Positions 1 through 11,402 of a stretch of 64,000 nucleotides of DNA are shown here, piece by piece. The DNA comes from Physcia stellaris. Its lineage: Eukaryota; Ascomycota; Lecanoromycetes; Caliciales; Physciaceae. The DNA lies in the NCBI GenBank assembly GCA_018902385.1, contig JABSSW010000045.1, positions 124,001-188,000 on the forward strand, given 5' to 3'. The notes under the pieces were generated by a model. It was not told where the DNA came from. It searched no databases and saw nothing but the letters and a program-made list of their open reading frames with translations. Numbering within the stretch: the stretch's first letter is position 1; every line of letters begins with the position of its first letter. Both the position numbers and the translations under genes were made by a program.

Positions 1-2
1 GA

Positions 3-707
3 ATGTCTGAAGGCAGTATGCCTGCTCCGAAGACTACTTCGAGATCGCCACGAAGGCAAATTCAAGCCTTCGCTTCTCGAATTGCCTCTGCTACACTGCC
101 TCTACCGCTTAAGCGAGAACACACATGGGACCGTCGATGTTTGGTTCAAGACGTTGTCACTAAACGAAATGCAGCAAAGTATGCACGTAGTGACAGTCAA
201 AATAGCATATCCTCAGTGGCATCGGAGCCGACCCAACAGCATCTCCAGAACAAAGTCACTGCCCGGAAAACATCTCATCACACCGCTGCATTCGAGACAC
301 CAAATCTCGACTATCTCTCTTTTCCCAATGAACCGAATCCGGTTGTAAGCCACGCGCCTCCAAAATCCACACCCGGGGCTAAAGAGCCAAATTGCCCGAT
401 GGGTCGTAGCTCTACGCAGCAAGCACGGTTCAATAGCCTGCTTTCGTCGCAAGACGTACTGTCAGCACACACCTCTACTTCCTCTTCTCAGGCAACCCAC
501 GATTGGGCATTTGACTGTTGGCTGGTGCCGCAGCCAAGCACTGGTCCAGCATCGGCACAAAGTGTACTGAGTTTCTCGGAAGAAGATTTTACGAGTGGCG
601 AGGAGCTCAGCATTTGTGATCCGGTAGGCGAGTTTCCTGGGATCGCAATGCCCAATATTGAAAATTTAGATGGGTTCGACGATTTAGATGACAATCTCAT
701 TCTCTGA
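3..707 (+). CDS. Unknown protein, C-terminal part, open at the left window edge
   Basis: An open frame runs from the window edge to a TGA at 705-707, giving at least 234 residues. The first Met is at position 3, but the frame is open to the edge, so the true N-terminus may lie outside. The protein is rich in Ser, Thr, Pro and Gln with no globular domain that I recognise. Its end is strongly acidic (FDDLDDNLIL), and the last 60 residues include an SFSEEDFTSGEE segment. Such a short acidic and hydrophobic tail could be an interaction or activation motif, but that is inference only. No signal peptide or membrane segment is visible. I do not recognise the family. Confidence 0.6.
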   Translation: MSEGSMPAPKTTSRSPRRQIQAFASRIASATLPLPLKREHTWDRRCLVQDVVTKRNAAKYARSDSQNSISSVASEPTQQHLQNKVTARKTSHHTAAFETPNLDYLSFPNEPNPVVSHAPPKSTPGAKEPNCPMGRSSTQQARFNSLLSSQDVLSAHTSTSSSQATHDWAFDCWLVPQPSTGPASAQSVLSFSEEDFTSGEELSICDPVGEFPGIAMPNIENLDGFDDLDDNLIL

Positions 708-1325
708 GCTCGAGCGCCGGGGGTTGTGGCGCAGTCCGAGTGAACAATTTCTTGTCGAAGCTGCGGAAGAGGATATCTGTGCTAATACTACCTACTAAGT
801 ACCGTGTTCTTAAACTCACGGGTAACCGGGATCATCATCGATGAAGAACGAAGAATGTATACACAATGGCATTTCGAGTACCAACGCGACTGGATATGAA
901 TGTTTCAAAGTTTCTTGCTATGCAACAGAAGGTCTGTAGTTATTATTTACTCCTTATAAGGATACCAAGACCAGCACCAGACGTCGCATAACTCGTAAAC
1001 ATTTGTTTTATTCTACTACTGCAAATTGGGGACGTTCACTCTATCTGATGTGTAAAAGGCTTTAGTCACTCATACCTGTTTGGGGAAATCGTGTGGGGGT
1101 GAAGCGCGCTGAGCGCATGTTTTTTAATTGATTGTCTTTAACCACATTCTTGTGGGCCGGTGTTCATCGCTGTGGTCACATGGCGCCCATATCGACCGTG
1201 ATATAATCATAAGGATGCTTCATGTCGACAAGTGAAACGATGCAGGTCTATTCGTAGCTCTCGCTGCCCAGTCTTCTAGCCTATCATCCTTGCAGTAGAG
1301 GGGGCGCTTAGTGAAGGCGACAGTG
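708..1325. other. Intergenic region with pho85 promoter
   Basis: No coding frame of note. It should hold the 3' UTR of the upstream gene and the promoter and leader of the CDK gene. I see no repeat or RNA gene in it. Confidence 0.5.
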
Positions 1326-2603
1326 ATGGCACTTAAAGACACCTCCAGCCCTTCGCGAACTTCAACGTCAACGAAGCACTTTCTGACTCAACGCCTTAAT
1401 GATATTGCCGAGTCCTTAATATCTCCAAGCGACGTCCTCCAGTTTGAAAGACCTTCCCCTAAGCAGCCTAATAAGCCCCTCCCAGCCACGTCTTATACCC
1501 CGCACGTCATGGACAAGAGACATCCAAGCTCATTTCAGCAACTAGAGAAGGTATATCCTGGACGATGCTACTTCCTCGTCGATATCTCGGGAAGCTAATG
1601 TCACCCATAGCTTGGAGAGGGAACGTATGCTACTGTACGATCGAAATCTGGCCGGCAGGCGACGACCTAAAGCTGACCACACGGTTAGGTTTTCAAAGGT
1701 CGAAACCGCCAAACGGGCGAGCTCGTGGCTCTGAAAGAGATCCACTTGGATTCCGAGGAGGGCACACCTTCAACTGCGATACGAGAGATTTCGTTGATGA
1801 AAGAGCTAAAGCATGAGAACATTGTCTCTTTGCACGATGTTATTCACACGGAGAACAAGCTCATGCTTGTTTTCGAGTACATGGACAAAGATTTGAAGAA
1901 GTTCATGGACTCGCGGGGCACTGGAGGGGCACTCGACTTCATCACCATCAAATCATTCATGCACCAGCTTCTTCAGGGAATCGCCTTCTGCCACAACAAT
2001 AGAGTTCTCCATCGAGATCTCAAACCCCAAAACCTTCTGATTAACAACAAGGGGCAACTCAAGCTTGCAGACTTTGGACTCGCACGCGCTTTTGGCATTC
2101 CGGTCAACACATTCTCGAACGAGGTTGTAACACTCTGGTACCGGGCCCCTGACGTCTTGTTGGGCAGTAGGACGTACAACACCAGTATAGACATATGGTC
2201 TGCCGGTTGTATTATGGCCGAGATGTACACTGGTCGTCCCCTATTTCCCGGCACCACGAACGAAGACCAGCTTCAGAAGATCTTCAGGCTCATGGGAACA
2301 CCCTCCGAACGCTCCTGGCCCGGGATTTCGCAATTCCCCGAGTACAAGCCAAATTTTCACGTCTACGCTACACAGGATCTGCGCTTGATCTTACATCAAA
2401 TCGATCAGTACGGTTTAGACGTCCTCGGCAAAATGCTGCAGTTGAGACCTGAGATGCGTGTCAGTGCTAATGAGGCATTGACTCACGTGTGGTTCAGAGA
2501 CTTGGGACAACTACGAATGCAACAGCAAATGCAGAACCAGCAGCAGGGGCAAATGCAGCATCAAATGATGGCTGGCGGCTATGGCGTATCGGCTTATCAA
2601 TAG
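1326..2603 (+). CDS. pho85: Pho85/PhoA-family cyclin-dependent kinase
   Basis: Serine/threonine kinase of the Pho85 (PhoA/PhoB, CDK5-like) family, which with Pcl cyclins links phosphate and nutrient status to growth and development. Exons: 1326-1550 (or from 1509), 1611-1634, 1689-2603. Splicing gives [17 protein letters not shown], the glycine loop. The cyclin-binding helix reads PSTAIRE (about residues 49-55 of the short form), catalytic loop HRDLKPQN (about 130), DFG about 150, then [10 protein letters not shown]. The C-terminus has a Gln/Met-rich tail. The short form from ATG 1509 is 326 aa, close to the usual family length. An in-frame ATG at 1326 would add 61 residues with no stop between. 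Aspergillus nidulans PHOA is known to be made from two starts, so both may be used. Exon 2 is only 24 nt. Family assignment is very secure; start choice is not. Confidence 0.95.
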
Positions 2604-3296
2604 CTGCGGCACTTTTTCTCTATCATATGTCAGGATACCCCATGGCTTCGTGCAGCATAGGTGTAAGTGTAATTTTATGGGTCTTTTTTGGGAAGCGATT
2701 GGAGCCAATGGCGTTACATTTAGAGGCCATCCTGGGGGGGCTTAGAGCGAGCTTTCCGTCTTTGTTCATTTACAGCTACGGGGCATTCCCCTCCATATCT
2801 GCATAGGACTGCTGACTAAAAGTTCTTTGGGACAGTATGAAGATTTAGAACAATAGTAGAACTATGCATGTCCATCTTACTCGATCAGATACCAAGGTTT
2901 TTTTGTTTATCCTTCACCAGGCTTGATGTCGTATTATATCCTGTTTTACATTGCACATAGTATCTTCCAACAGGCTACCTTCTGGCTCTCTCGGTATTTC
3001 ATTTTCCTTGGGAGACGCACATCAAGACCAACCCTAAAGTGTTTAGGGTTAGGTGTAAAACAGGGAGACTAGCTCGACTAGCACTTCGCTACTGGGGTTT
3101 CTCAAGAATGGGATCAAAACAAACCGGCATTGAGTGATCCCAAAAACAAGAAACTTCTGGTGATACCCATTCGAACGTCTCTTCGACAAGATCTTCAACT
3201 TCCATCTTCTCTTTTTCTTACTGGGTCCTTCACGCTGATCTGATCGCATTCTGTCAATCACGAGTTCCTGCGCTCGATCATTCACCAAACCTCGCA
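2604..3296. other. Intergenic region with tho1 promoter
   Basis: No gene seen. The distal part is the 3' region of the CDK gene. The proximal part carries a palindromic telobox at 3030-3050, described separately, and CT-rich leader sequence before the ATG at 3297. Confidence 0.5.
3030..3050. promoter_or_regulatory. Palindromic telobox
   Basis: AACCCTAAA, a GTG spacer, then its exact reverse complement TTTAGGGTT, followed by a further AGG. It sits about 247 bp before the ATG of the Tho1-like gene. Telobox (AAACCCTAA-type) motifs are known promoter elements of ribosomal and RNA-processing genes in plants and fungi. The match is seen directly; function is inferred. Confidence 0.5.
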
Positions 3297-4196
3297 ATGA
3301 CAACCGACTATAGCAGGAAGAAAAACGCAGAACTAGAAGAGCTTCTCAAAGCGCGATCGCTGCCACACACAGGCAAGAAAGCCGACCTTGTTGCCCGCCT
3401 TCAGCAGTACGACGCTCAGCATTCCTCCATCAAGCCTGCTGCTTCAACAAATGCAAGCGGTGAGGATGAGATCGATTGGGATGATGATGCGCCACCTACT
3501 ACCGCTCCTACGGTAGGCTCTGATCCTGTCGCCACCGCTGCATTGGCTGCGGGAGGCCTCGGCCAAGTCGCAAATCCTGCAGCTGTCCCTAATCAAGTCG
3601 TTGGTACCGACCCATCGAAGACCGATGACCTCACTGTAGATCCACCAGCCCAAGGGGTAGCAACCACAGATCAAGAAGCTCAGGAGACGTCAGCTACCGA
3701 AGATGCGAAGACCACTAAAGCGCCGTCCGCTCCACCGCCCACAAACTTCACGTCAGGCCTATCTTCCACCAGCCTCGATGATGAAATTACCAAGCGTCAG
3801 AAGCGCGCTGCCAGATTTAATCTCAAAGAGGACGACAGTGAAGCACTTAAAAGTTTGGAACGAGCAAAGAAGTTCGGCACCGGCACTGCGGAGGACAAGA
3901 CTGCCATTAAAGGTCTGGACGAAGCCTTGCCGGAGAGAGCGAAGCGGGAGAGGGGGGTCAAGAGGGGCCGGGAAGAGCACAAGGATGGGAGAGGTGAGGC
4001 AAAGCGTAGGGAAAGTGGCAAGAGAAATAATGATGCGAGGCAAGCTCGCTCGACCAGTAGGTCGAAAAGAAATGGCGGCAGGCATAACCGATCGGGAAGC
4101 CGGCAGAAGAAGACGGGGAAACCGGGGAACGAATTGAGCGACAAAGATCGATTGGCTGCGGAGGCTAGAAAGAAGAGGTTCGCTCAAGCAAGCTGA
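3297..4196 (+). CDS. tho1: SAP-domain RNA-binding protein, Tho1/SARNP-like
   Basis: Single-exon protein of 299 aa. Residues about 4-40 form a SAP domain (LEELLKARSLPHTGKKADL), which binds nucleic acid. The middle (about 150-190) has the family block with TNFTSGLS and KRQKRAARFNL, typical of Tho1/Hcc1/SARNP proteins. The C-terminal 90 residues are very rich in Arg, Lys and Gly (KRGREEHKDGRG, RSTSRSKRN) and probably bind RNA. Proteins of this family act in nuclear mRNP assembly and export next to the THO/TREX complex. The start is the first ATG in frame and is directly followed by the SAP domain. No intron is needed. The symbol follows the yeast gene; orthology rests on domain order only. Confidence 0.85.
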   Translation: MTTDYSRKKNAELEELLKARSLPHTGKKADLVARLQQYDAQHSSIKPAASTNASGEDEIDWDDDAPPTTAPTVGSDPVATAALAAGGLGQVANPAAVPNQVVGTDPSKTDDLTVDPPAQGVATTDQEAQETSATEDAKTTKAPSAPPPTNFTSGLSSTSLDDEITKRQKRAARFNLKEDDSEALKSLERAKKFGTGTAEDKTAIKGLDEALPERAKRERGVKRGREEHKDGRGEAKRRESGKRNNDARQARSTSRSKRNGGRHNRSGSRQKKTGKPGNELSDKDRLAAEARKKRFAQAS

Positions 4197-6730
4197 GTGG
4201 GGAGTTGTGATTGCAGCGCGGATGGGTCGTTCCAGCACGTCTTGACCCTATGGCGGGCTTTTCTCCAACTTTCAGCATTCCGGCAGTGGTATAGGCAGGA
4301 TTTACTTGGGTGCCCTAGAAGCTGTGGTAAAAATGGCGTCTGGGTCTGGGCTAGATGGATGTCTTTGCACAGTACATCTACGAAGCCGATGCTCTTCCAC
4401 GATATTGGTGTCTAGGTTGCCCCCGGGCCGGACAATGTAATCGATCCTCTACAAGGTAGTCCGCTCCTCTACGATCACTCGCTTTCAGATTGTGACGTCC
4501 CAGCTATATTATTGACAACCTGCTAACCCCGGTTTCCGGGGGCTTGGTTTGCCTATCACATGACCAGAAAAGGCTGCGACTCTAATGCACGTTTCACGCC
4601 AATTGAGGACCAATAGGTCCAATACGGATACAGTAATTACCCAAAGCCAGCCTGGGGCTCTGACACGTTCCCAAGTCATGCACCACTCGCAGGGTTCCAC
4701 CAAATGACACAATCGCGCCGAATGGTCAACAAATCATGTAGTAGTAGTATTGAATCTGCACCTCCGGACCAAGAGCTCTTTCAGGAGGCCGGAGAGCGCC
4801 TTAACTTCGTTCGCCTGGTCACTTTGCCAGCTTTGGAAGTTCCGACGTTAGCACTCCGTACCCTTGAATGATGTTGCTACATGGATCATACAGTCCCTTT
4901 CCAAAAACGGATTGCAAGCTTATCTTAGTACACTTCCACGGGGAGAAGTAGAGAGTCTCATAGAGAATTTACCTGTCAAACGAAATTCAAACCCTACGCC
5001 ACTATACACCAGCAATCCGCTGTGGGAAGGGACCGGACTGCCCAAGTGTCATCAAAGAGTCCGCCTGGCGAACAATCAAGTCTCAAGCTTTGGGAGGGTG
5101 GTATTGAGAATCATCCCAACCTCAATATTAATTGGTATTACTAGAAATTCTCGAATGTGATACGTACGGGTAGTGTGGAGGTGATCCTGTCAGTCATGGA
5201 CGACGCATACGGTCCGAAAGGCGCGGGAGTATCCTTGGGATGCGTCAGTAGTGGAATGTGGAGGTATATTACCATTGATCCATAGACCGGATTCTCAAAT
5301 TGCATGGGTGAAATGCTCTGTAGCGATCATCATCACCGGTACCCTACTGCTTGCATCATAGCTCTGATCTAAGCAGAGCATTGTTCTCAGTAGTAACTAA
5401 TGGCCTTGGTCTCTGAGGCGTAGTGCAGTGCGTTGGCCTTGGTCGAGCAAGTTTTCCAGCTTACCACTACTACTCTACTGCGGCTGCATTGGGGGGACGG
5501 GGATGTTGTACGGAGTTCTCCGTAATGGAACGAACCGAAAGCGGCCTTGTCCCGAGTGTGCTCCAGTCGGACCCAACAGCTGCACGTCAGACGCATGTCG
5601 CACGCTATTTCTACTCCTTGGGGAACGAATGGCAGCCACGTCGTTTATCACGGTCTCGAGTCTTCACCCAACTTCCATTTCTTCATTTGCCACCAACACG
5701 GCCGGCAACGAGAACGCGAGTTAGATCGATTTCTCTCCGGCTTCTTGTATTTGTCGATCTGGCAAATGATCGCTGCCCTGCGTCGGGTTCGTCACGTTAC
5801 TGGACGCTCACATTTCCGATCACGCGGCTCAGGTGTCGCAAGTAAAGCGTCGTACGAGTCTCGTGATAGCACCTGCAATGCTGGATGCCGCGTCTCTTCC
5901 GTGGGTTTGTTCTCTGACGAGCAGTCGAAGGAGAGGTTGCGATGTGAAGTACACAGGTACATGGAGCAGTCTTCCGGGCCTCTCACCGTGCGTTTGTGGC
6001 AGGTAGTAGGTGGGAGTAGGGAGATCTGGCGTCGGCACATCTGGTTACTGGAGTTATGTCCATCTGGAAGTTGAAGCAGGTTGAGCTCTTGTCATCCAAT
6101 CGCAGGGCAGTTGGGCCCTGTCAGCGGCGCTTTGCCTTCCCGTCGCTACCAGAAAAGCGCTCTCGAGAGTCTGGTAGCGCCGACTCTTCAATCCCCTCAC
6201 CTTTCCCTATGTCTATTGTCTCCCCATATCCTCTGCACATACTTCGACTTCGATACTTGCGCCTCTCTTTTCTAATCTCGTTTTAGTTTGGCATCGATAT
6301 GTAGTAGGGACAACGCATCACTACATTGGACTTGCCTCACCGCAAGTCGCCTGCTCTAAATTCGCCTTTTGGTGGCTGTGCAACTAGACCGGCCGCAAAC
6401 CCCAAAAACCACAGACCATTTCTCTTTCTATTATTGATGTTCCATTTATCTGCTGCCTCCCGAACATCATCGACTTTTCTCCTTATGGTACACCGTATGC
6501 ATGTTATAAGTCTATCGGCGTTGATGCCACCCATCCGTTCACAAGGTTTCAGTACGATTCGACTTCAAAGCAACCCTTCGTGCATTCTAAACTAATTGCT
6601 CAACCTTCACAGCGGCCAGTGTCTCCATCACTTCATAGCCAATGGTTGCGTGAACTTCCCGTCTCTGCACGTCTCTCATGTCCTTCATCGCTGTACATAG
6701 GACGAGCGTTGCCTTGCTATATCGGCAGCA
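4197..6730. other. Long intergenic region, probable long leader of the next gene
   Basis: 2.5 kb with only short frames (for example 4864-5160 and 5423-5845) that match nothing I know and lack codon patterns of their neighbours. A short palindrome, TACGGAG-TT-CTCCGTA, is at 5509-5524. From about 6170 the sequence is pyrimidine-rich on the plus strand, as expected for a fungal promoter and leader of the gene at 6731. No RNA gene or repeat recognised. Confidence 0.45.
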
Positions 6731-9700
6731 ATGGCCTCAACGAGCGCCCATCTTGCTCGCTCTGCAGGACGCCCGCCAGCAGCGGGACCGAAGGAGAAGG
6801 AGTCTATAGGCGTACATCGCAAGGTATCAATTACGGAGCCATCTTCACCAATGTCTAAAATACCGACATCATCCTGGTTTTCGCGTAGTAAGCATCCCCG
6901 CCAAAAGGAACGACCGTCGGAGGTCGCAAGGGAGAAATCGCAGGATCGTTCAGAGAACAGATTTCGACTTCCATCGGCCGAGTCAGCTTCGTCCTCGAAA
7001 CCACAAGGCTCGGATGGACATGGATTAGGTATCTCGGCTTCAACGTCTTCCAGCTATATTTCCTCCACTTCGCATGAACCTCGTCAGCGGAATGTACTTC
7101 GACGAAAAATGGCCTCGGCTGATCAGCATCGCTATTATGCACGTACGGAGACTTCATCAGCATCCTCACATGAGGCCATGCCTCTCCCGAGGCAGCACGA
7201 GACTGCTAGTACACCGGGTGGCCTATTGAGCTCTGCATCTGAGTCAATCTTTGGCCTTGCCTTGCCTACTGCATCAACCTCTACATCATATTTGCCGAGT
7301 ACAAGACTCATGAACCCTGACCAGGCAACCTCGAGCTCACGCATGGCCGTTTACCAAAATCGTAAAGAGCCACAGGCCTTATTAACGCAAAATCTCCCGC
7401 CGGCGACATCCAGCTTCGCCCAAAGCAGTGGATCTTCCACGCGACGCTCAGAGTCTCCAGGCTCACTTAGCCGCACGTCTACCCCCACTTCCATGTCCTC
7501 ATATTCGCCTAGTATATCTCTCCCAACTCAGTCTCCTTTAAAGATAAGGCTGTCTAGTCCCGCGCGAAGTCGTCCGCCGGTTACGAGGTGGCGAATCAAG
7601 CAGGATGACGTTGACGCTGAAACCAGGGGACTTGCGGCAGTACGAGAGTCTATCACGTCGTCATCGTCTTCGTCAACTGTCAAAGCAACTGAGCGTAGTG
7701 ATAATAGTCACTATCGTCAGACAACTCAGCCCTTATCTCCGCCGCCACCTAGTCCGCCTTTCCGTGCAATGAGCACTAAACAAGCTCAATTTCGTGACCA
7801 GACGACGGCACAAAGAAATACCAAAAGCCCAGCTAACGATTCTCCTCAACCCCAACGCGATCTCTCAACCCACGAAGCAGATGTGTATCGTTCGAGGAGC
7901 TTCAATCCATCTTCCCACAAGCTATCAGCCCCTCCACCTCGCCCTAGCCGGGAGGGTACGCCCAAGCTTGATGACTACATTGCACCATCTCCTGTTATAC
8001 ATAGCAATCTGAGCCGTTTGGTCACAACAGGGCACAAGCGACGCGAATCGTCGGAAAAAGCAGCTTCAAAGAACGAAGGGGCATTGGTAGGGAGGACAGT
8101 GCTAGGACGCTCTCCATCCAACGCTTCAACCTTCTCAGCAAGGCCTTCACGTTTACCATCACCTGGTCCAACTACGGGTGCTTCAGGTGCTGTGCGCCCT
8201 TCCCAAACACTTCCCAGTGAAACAAGCAAATTACGGAGCCTACCATCAGTGGAGCCTACCAATCTGACGGAACGTACAACAAAGGACCCAAATCCCCTCA
8301 GCGCTGGCTCGAGCAAATCCTCCGCGCGCTTTGGTATCTTTTCCAAGAGGTCAATATCACCCATGGAGCCATCCGGCTCCGGGAGCGCCGATAGAGCATC
8401 TAAAAAAGGCCCGGTGGCCGGTACCGGTCACGAAGGCTATGGCAAATACGCAAGACGAGGTCGTAGTGGTAGTATAAGCACGAGTGCAAGCAGAGGCCGT
8501 TCTACTAGCACAAGTGGCACTGCCAGTAGCAGTATTGCTCGTACCACATTGAGTCGCAATAGTAGTGTCACAAGTCGAGGTGAACCTGACATGGACGAGT
8601 TCTTGCTTGAAAGGCTTGCGCCTGTTGTCATTAGTGGCGGTGGGATGGTTGATAACCGTACCATGGGCCCTGAACAGCATCAATACAGTAGTAGTGAAAG
8701 CTCTTCTGGTATTGTGGCAAACGACATCCGATCCACTGGCCGACCACCAATCGCAATCCAATATTCACGCAACACTGCTGCGAATACAAAAGTCGAAGAG
8801 GCTAGACGCCTCAGGCGGGAATCTAGGAGTATCCGGCATGGACACGACCATGCCTCAGACCTAATCCACATCAATGACGAGAGCGACTTTAGTTCCTCTC
8901 GATCACGACCCGCGCTGGCTGTTCGCCGCTCATTGCATCGATCGCAGATATTCAAGGAGGCGGAGCCGATAACGATGCCGGCACCCATCAATACTCAAAT
9001 CTTAGCTACTTCGCCAATCGACAGTCGAGATAGAGAACCAACCTCGGGACGGACAACTAATAGTACAATGCTGTTGAGTGACGAGATATCGGAAGGTAGG
9101 GAAGGCAATTGGCTCAAGCCAAAAAGAGCCGGAGAAAGAGCACGGTCGCCAAAGAAATGGAACTTCTTCCAGCGAGCACTGGCGTCTCCCAAGAAAAGTT
9201 CAGAGCATGGAAAGCAGAACGCTCTGACCAAAACTGGAGGACCCCCGGCTACTGTCTCAAGACTTCAAGAGTCACGTCCGCTGCCTTATTATGCTATAAT
9301 CGATGCGAATGAGCAAGGAGATCCCCGCTATACGACTAACGATACGCAAATCGACAGAACTATGCAAAATGACTTCGGAACTTCATTGGAACCCCCAGCG
9401 GCGGCCCAGAGTGAGCACAGTCCACTCAAGCAGGACAAAACCCATTCGATGCTCTTACGTTCTCCACCCAAGTTTCCCGCAGGATTTGCCATCACAGATA
9501 ATTTGAACACCGAGACAAAAGTTGAATCAACGCACCCGTCAGACGTCACACTTGTCAGTGAGCTTATGACCGTTGAGCCTCCAAAGCCCAGGAAACCTCG
9601 GCTGCAACAGATAGGCCGCATCCCCAGAGTCGTGTCAAAACGTGACCGACTCCACAATCCGCCACCGCAGTCATTCTCCCGACCGTTTGCGCGCCTGTTA

Positions 9701-11402
9701 CCACAGATAGGCCATGTCGTTCCTACCACGTCGCAGGATTTCGGCGCTCGGCAGCATCTGCCTGCACCTACCATCAATACAGAAATGACCTCATCTGATT
9801 CATGGCGAGCTGGGATCTCCTCGAAATTAGCTAGTGCACCTGCAATCACCCAAGAGGCTGACGAGGCATCACGTCCAGTCAATCAGGGTGAATTTCTGAC
9901 GTTCCCTTCGAGAAAATTATCCGAGATATCTGCGTCAAGCAGTTCTGGAGGTGGAAGTTTCGCAGCTGCTGTAGCCACCACTGCCATATTGCCTGAACCT
10001 CATACAGCTCCCGGCGAGGACGAGATTTGGAACGAGTATAACGATTTCTTAGATACTGTAGAATCTCCGGCTCCTTTGCCGGAAGTATCCCTTCCTGAGC
10101 ACGACCATATGCACAAGACCACCCGAATGGCACCTGCACCCCTCTACATCAGGAAGGAGGCCCAGCCAAACGAATCCCAGGCAATATCCAACCCTGTTGG
10201 AGATACCGCCGATGATCATGGTCTTCCTAGCCCTCCGCCTATGTCCAAACTTCTTGCTCCTCGGCAGTCTGCAGAGACGGCATCATCTCCGATGTCATTT
10301 TCTGACTTTTTCGCAGGCTATGCCGACCGAAACCGCGTCAGTGCCGCTAGTAAGCATCAAAGTTACTCCTCCGGCAGCCATTACAGTACGGACTCTGATG
10401 TTGGCCCTGGAGACCGTAGTGATGGCAAAAGACACACACAGATAATGGCGGAGAAAACAGAAAAGGCATCCGGTACGCAGAGTAATCTACGATTTAGTGC
10501 ACTCATGACAAGCCGTTGGTTATCATTCGGACGGGTTCTATTTAGTCCAGCCCACGACGAAATACAAGGCAATCGGCAAGACCGAGTCCTAGTACTTGAC
10601 GGCCTGGGAAATGACGACTGGTCTTTCTATTGTGCTTTGACCTATCCAAATGCCACCATCTACAATCTCAGCCCTTTTGACCTCAGGTAGCGCCTCGGCC
10701 AAGAGGCGCGAGGCGGGTGCCTATGACTCTCCCTCGAATCATCGTCAGATCTACCACGTCAGCATTGCCCATCCGTTCCCTTTCCCGAAGGGCTTCTTTA
10801 CTGCAGCAGTCTTCCGATTTCCAATTGCTGGCTCAGAGAGTACTTACATTAGCGCTATCGCCGAATTTAAACGTGTTCTCCAGCCAGGCGGTTACCTAGA
10901 GCTTAGTATCCTGGACCTGGACATGGTTAATATGGGCAACCGTACCCGTAACGCGGTGCGCCAGCTAAAGGTCAAAATGCAGCAATCCAACTCAGAGGTG
11001 TCGCTCAAGCCAAATTCGGACAATTTTCAGAAGATGCTGGGTCGTCGCGGGTTTGAGAATCTAAAAAGTTGCATGGTTGACGTTCCGGTTGCCGGCCACA
11101 TTTCGTCCTCCCGAGCAGGTTCTTTCGATTCCAAGGACATGAGTCTGGGCGACATGCTTAGAGACTCATCGGCTAGGGGCGATGAGAGTATCACGAAAAT
11201 GGTTTCGAAAGTGGGCAGATGGTGGTACACAAGGTGCTACGAAGCCGGTCTTCCGTCACTAGATGATACGGTCGAAGAGCACAGTATGTGGGACGATAAG
11301 CAACTTTTGAAAGAATGCGAGAAACGAGAGACGGGGTTGAAGCTGCTGATTTGCCATGCGCAAAAGCCCGTTAGCACCAAGAGGAGGACTGTGTCGATGT
11401 AA
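6731..11402 (+). CDS. Giant disordered protein with C-terminal methyltransferase-like domain
   Basis: The first ~1,260 residues are low-complexity Ser/Thr/Pro/Arg sequence with many SSS, SRSTS and PPPP runs. The last ~250 form a methyltransferase-like domain: strand and loop VLVLDGLGNDDWSFYCALTY, then NHRQIYHVSIAHPFPFPKGF, FKRVLQPGGYLELSILDLD (the post-motif III region) and LGRRGFENL. A C-terminal piece KMVSKVGRWWYTRCYE is also typical of this conserved Pezizomycotina family. The frame is broken once: the first part runs 6731-10690 and the conserved continuation runs in the next frame to 11402. Reading one base fewer in the CCCTTTT run near 10672-10678 joins them into 1,556 residues. No canonical intron fixes the phase without deleting conserved sequence. 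The canonical acidic SAM-binding residues are only partly recognisable, so enzymatic activity is uncertain. It may be a regulatory scaffold. Confidence 0.8.

Noticed and set aside
4864-5160. 98-codon plus-strand frame in the spacer before the giant gene
   Set aside because: No family resemblance and no clear leader or splice context.
10632-10671. A 40-nt intron that would repair the frame of the giant methyltransferase-like gene
   Set aside because: It is shorter than nearly all fungal introns and would remove a conserved part of the domain.
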